Shown piece after piece: positions 12,989-14,125 of a stretch of 14,125 bases of DNA (within the stretch, counting starts at the first letter, position 1; each line of letters opens with the position of its first letter). The notes beneath the pieces are model-generated. The model had not been told where the DNA came from. It worked only from the letters and a program-made list of their open reading frames with translations, and made no database searches. A program made the translations under genes and the position numbers. The stretch spans positions 1 through 14,125 of the forward strand of contig JAFDBW010000010.1 of the NCBI GenBank assembly GCA_019313105.1, read 5' to 3'. This DNA comes from Deltaproteobacteria bacterium. Its GTDB lineage: Bacteria > Desulfobacterota > Desulfuromonadia > Desulfuromonadales > BM103.

Positions 12989-14125
12989 ATGATCCACGGC
13001 AATACCACAGGACTCAAACCAAGCCAGGTCAAGGCCCTTGAGAGACTCTACCGGAGGCTCTTGTCGGCCGGTGAGGTGATTTCACCGGAACTGGCGCGCT
13101 CACTGACAGAGCTGTCCTGGGAACTGCGCCGCCAGGTCGGCCTGATCATCGACCGCAGTGGCGAGGTGAAAAACGTCATCCTCGGCGATGACCACGAAAT
13201 TGTCATTCCCGACCTGTCCGGCTATGGCCTCGGGCGCAGTGGCCTTCGAGGCCTGCGCTGCATCCACACCCATCTCAAGGGCGAGCCCCTGTCCCAGGAT
13301 GACCTCAACGACCTGGCATTGTTGCGTCTGGACATGATGATCGGCCTGGCCGTCGGCGAGGACGGGCTGCCCGGCCCGGTGTATTCAGCCCACCTGATTC
13401 CTCCCGCACCGGATGGGCGGATTCACATGCTGCAGACAATCCCCTCGATTCACAGCTGGGAGCTTGATTTCGCCGGCTTTATCCGTGCCCTCGATGCGGA
13501 ACTTGAACAGTCGCGCTCGGCGACTGCCGACTTGGGAGACCCACGCGAAAAGGCGATCCTTTTATCTGTGACCCAGGCACCGCTCAGAGAAGCCGAGGAC
13601 GCCATGGACGAACTGGCAGAACTGGCGCGAACCGCTAATGTGGTTGTCCTCGATCGCATCATGCAGCGTTCGCGTAAGTTGCATCCGCGCTCTCTGATGG
13701 GAGAGGGCAAGCTTCAGGAGGTGGTCATCAGTGCTTTGCACAAGGGCGCGACCTTGCTGGTTTTCGACCAGGACCTGACTCCAGTGCAGGCACGGACCAT
13801 TGCCGCCATGACCGAACTGAAAGTTATCGATCGCAGCCAACTGATCCTCGATATTTTCGCACGTCGTGCCCACACCCTGGATGGCAAGGTGCAGGTTGAG
13901 CTGGCCCAGCTCAAATACATCCTGCCGCGATTGACCGGCAGGGGCACCGCCATGTCACGGTTGATGGGAGGGATCGGTGGACGTGGTCCTGGAGAGACAA
14001 AACTGGAAACGGATCGTCGGCGGATTCGCGATCGCATCAGTCGCCTGGAAAAGCAGCTCAAATCGCTCGGCAAGGGGCGTCTGCAGAGACGACAGAAGAG
14101 GATCAAGACCGGCGTGCCGATCGTA
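12989..14125 (+). CDS. hflX: GTPase HflX, N-terminal part (truncated by the window end)
   Basis: A continuous frame of 379 codons with no stop before the window edge. Residues about 200-375 are the HflX N-terminal and linker region: SVTQAPLREAEDAMDELAEL, ANVVVLDRIMQRSRKLHPRS, MGEGKLQEV, the FDQDLTPVQAR motif, VIDRSQLILDIFARRAHT, LAQLKYILPRLTGRG, and GGRGPGETKLETDRRRI followed by a basic coiled coil. The G domain (GXXXXGKS) should begin just past the edge. HflX binds the ribosome and ATP/GTP, and splits stalled or stress-damaged 70S ribosomes. Residues 1-190 are an extension absent from E. coli HflX, with IHTHLKGEPLSQDDLNDLAL at about 91-110. The start is ATG 12989 with AAGAGG 5 bp upstream. 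Family confident; whether the G domain is intact is unknown. Confidence 0.93.
   Translation, partial: MIHGNTTGLKPSQVKALERLYRRLLSAGEVISPELARSLTELSWELRRQVGLIIDRSGEVKNVILGDDHEIVIPDLSGYGLGRSGLRGLRCIHTHLKGEPLSQDDLNDLALLRLDMMIGLAVGEDGLPGPVYSAHLIPPAPDGRIHMLQTIPSIHSWELDFAGFIRALDAELEQSRSATADLGDPREKAILLSVTQAPLREAEDAMDELAELARTANVVVLDRIMQRSRKLHPRSLMGEGKLQEVVISALHKGATLLVFDQDLTPVQARTIAAMTELKVIDRSQLILDIFARRAHTLDGKVQVELAQLKYILPRLTGRGTAMSRLMGGIGGRGPGETKLETDRRRIRDRISRLEKQLKSLGKGRLQRRQKRIKTGVPIV

Overview
The window looks like a chromosomal segment of an anaerobic deltaproteobacterium, most likely of the Desulfuromonadales (Geobacter/Pelobacter/Desulfuromonas group). That placement is inferred from gene content: a sigma-54 activator fused to ferredoxin and [FeFe]-hydrogenase-like modules, a GAF-type PtsP, a DsbC-like protein carrying a CXXCH haem motif, and an HflX with a long N-terminal extension. 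There are no insertion sequences, phage genes, CRISPR arrays, tRNAs or rRNAs. Gene density and style are those of a core chromosome.

Layout. Positions 2-133 hold the last 43 codons of valyl-tRNA synthetase (+). A perfect hairpin separates it from the convergent ptsP (204-2549, -). The 454-bp gap upstream of ptsP is the most interesting part. On the minus strand it holds two copies of an 18-bp palindrome, then a consensus sigma-54 promoter, then about 95 nt of non-coding sequence ending in a strong intrinsic terminator: a predicted sigma-54-dependent small RNA. Immediately upstream on the same strand lies the Fe-S/hydrogenase-like sigma-54 activator gene (3004-5274). A third copy of the palindrome sits in that gene's own promoter. 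Divergent from it is a low-specificity threonine aldolase (5453-6469, +). Convergent to that is a probable four-gene operon read from right to left: an oligopeptide-type ABC ATPase pair (dppD/dppF-like, overlapping by one base), yajQ, and a small lipoprotein. Then come a PHP-domain phosphoesterase (9562-10422, +), the Mn2+ exporter mntP (10490-11050, -), a haem-motif DsbC-like protein (11225-12004, +), fabI (12089-12856, +) with its terminator, and the 5' part of hflX (12989 to the window end, +).

How the parts fit. Most genes are housekeeping: translation and ribosome rescue (valS, hflX), fatty-acid synthesis (fabI), metal export (mntP), regulatory phosphotransfer (ptsP) and periplasmic thiol chemistry. 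The candidate undescribed system is the 2659-5341 block. In it a redox- or H2-sensing activator would bind TGTGCC-N6-GGCACA-type sites at about -123 and -190 and switch on a sigma-54 small RNA. The RNA carries three ANGGA motifs and a CCUCUCUCC loop complementary to Shine-Dalgarno sequences. The same activator probably controls its own gene through a site between that gene's -35 and -10. Everything in this model beyond the sequence motifs is inference.
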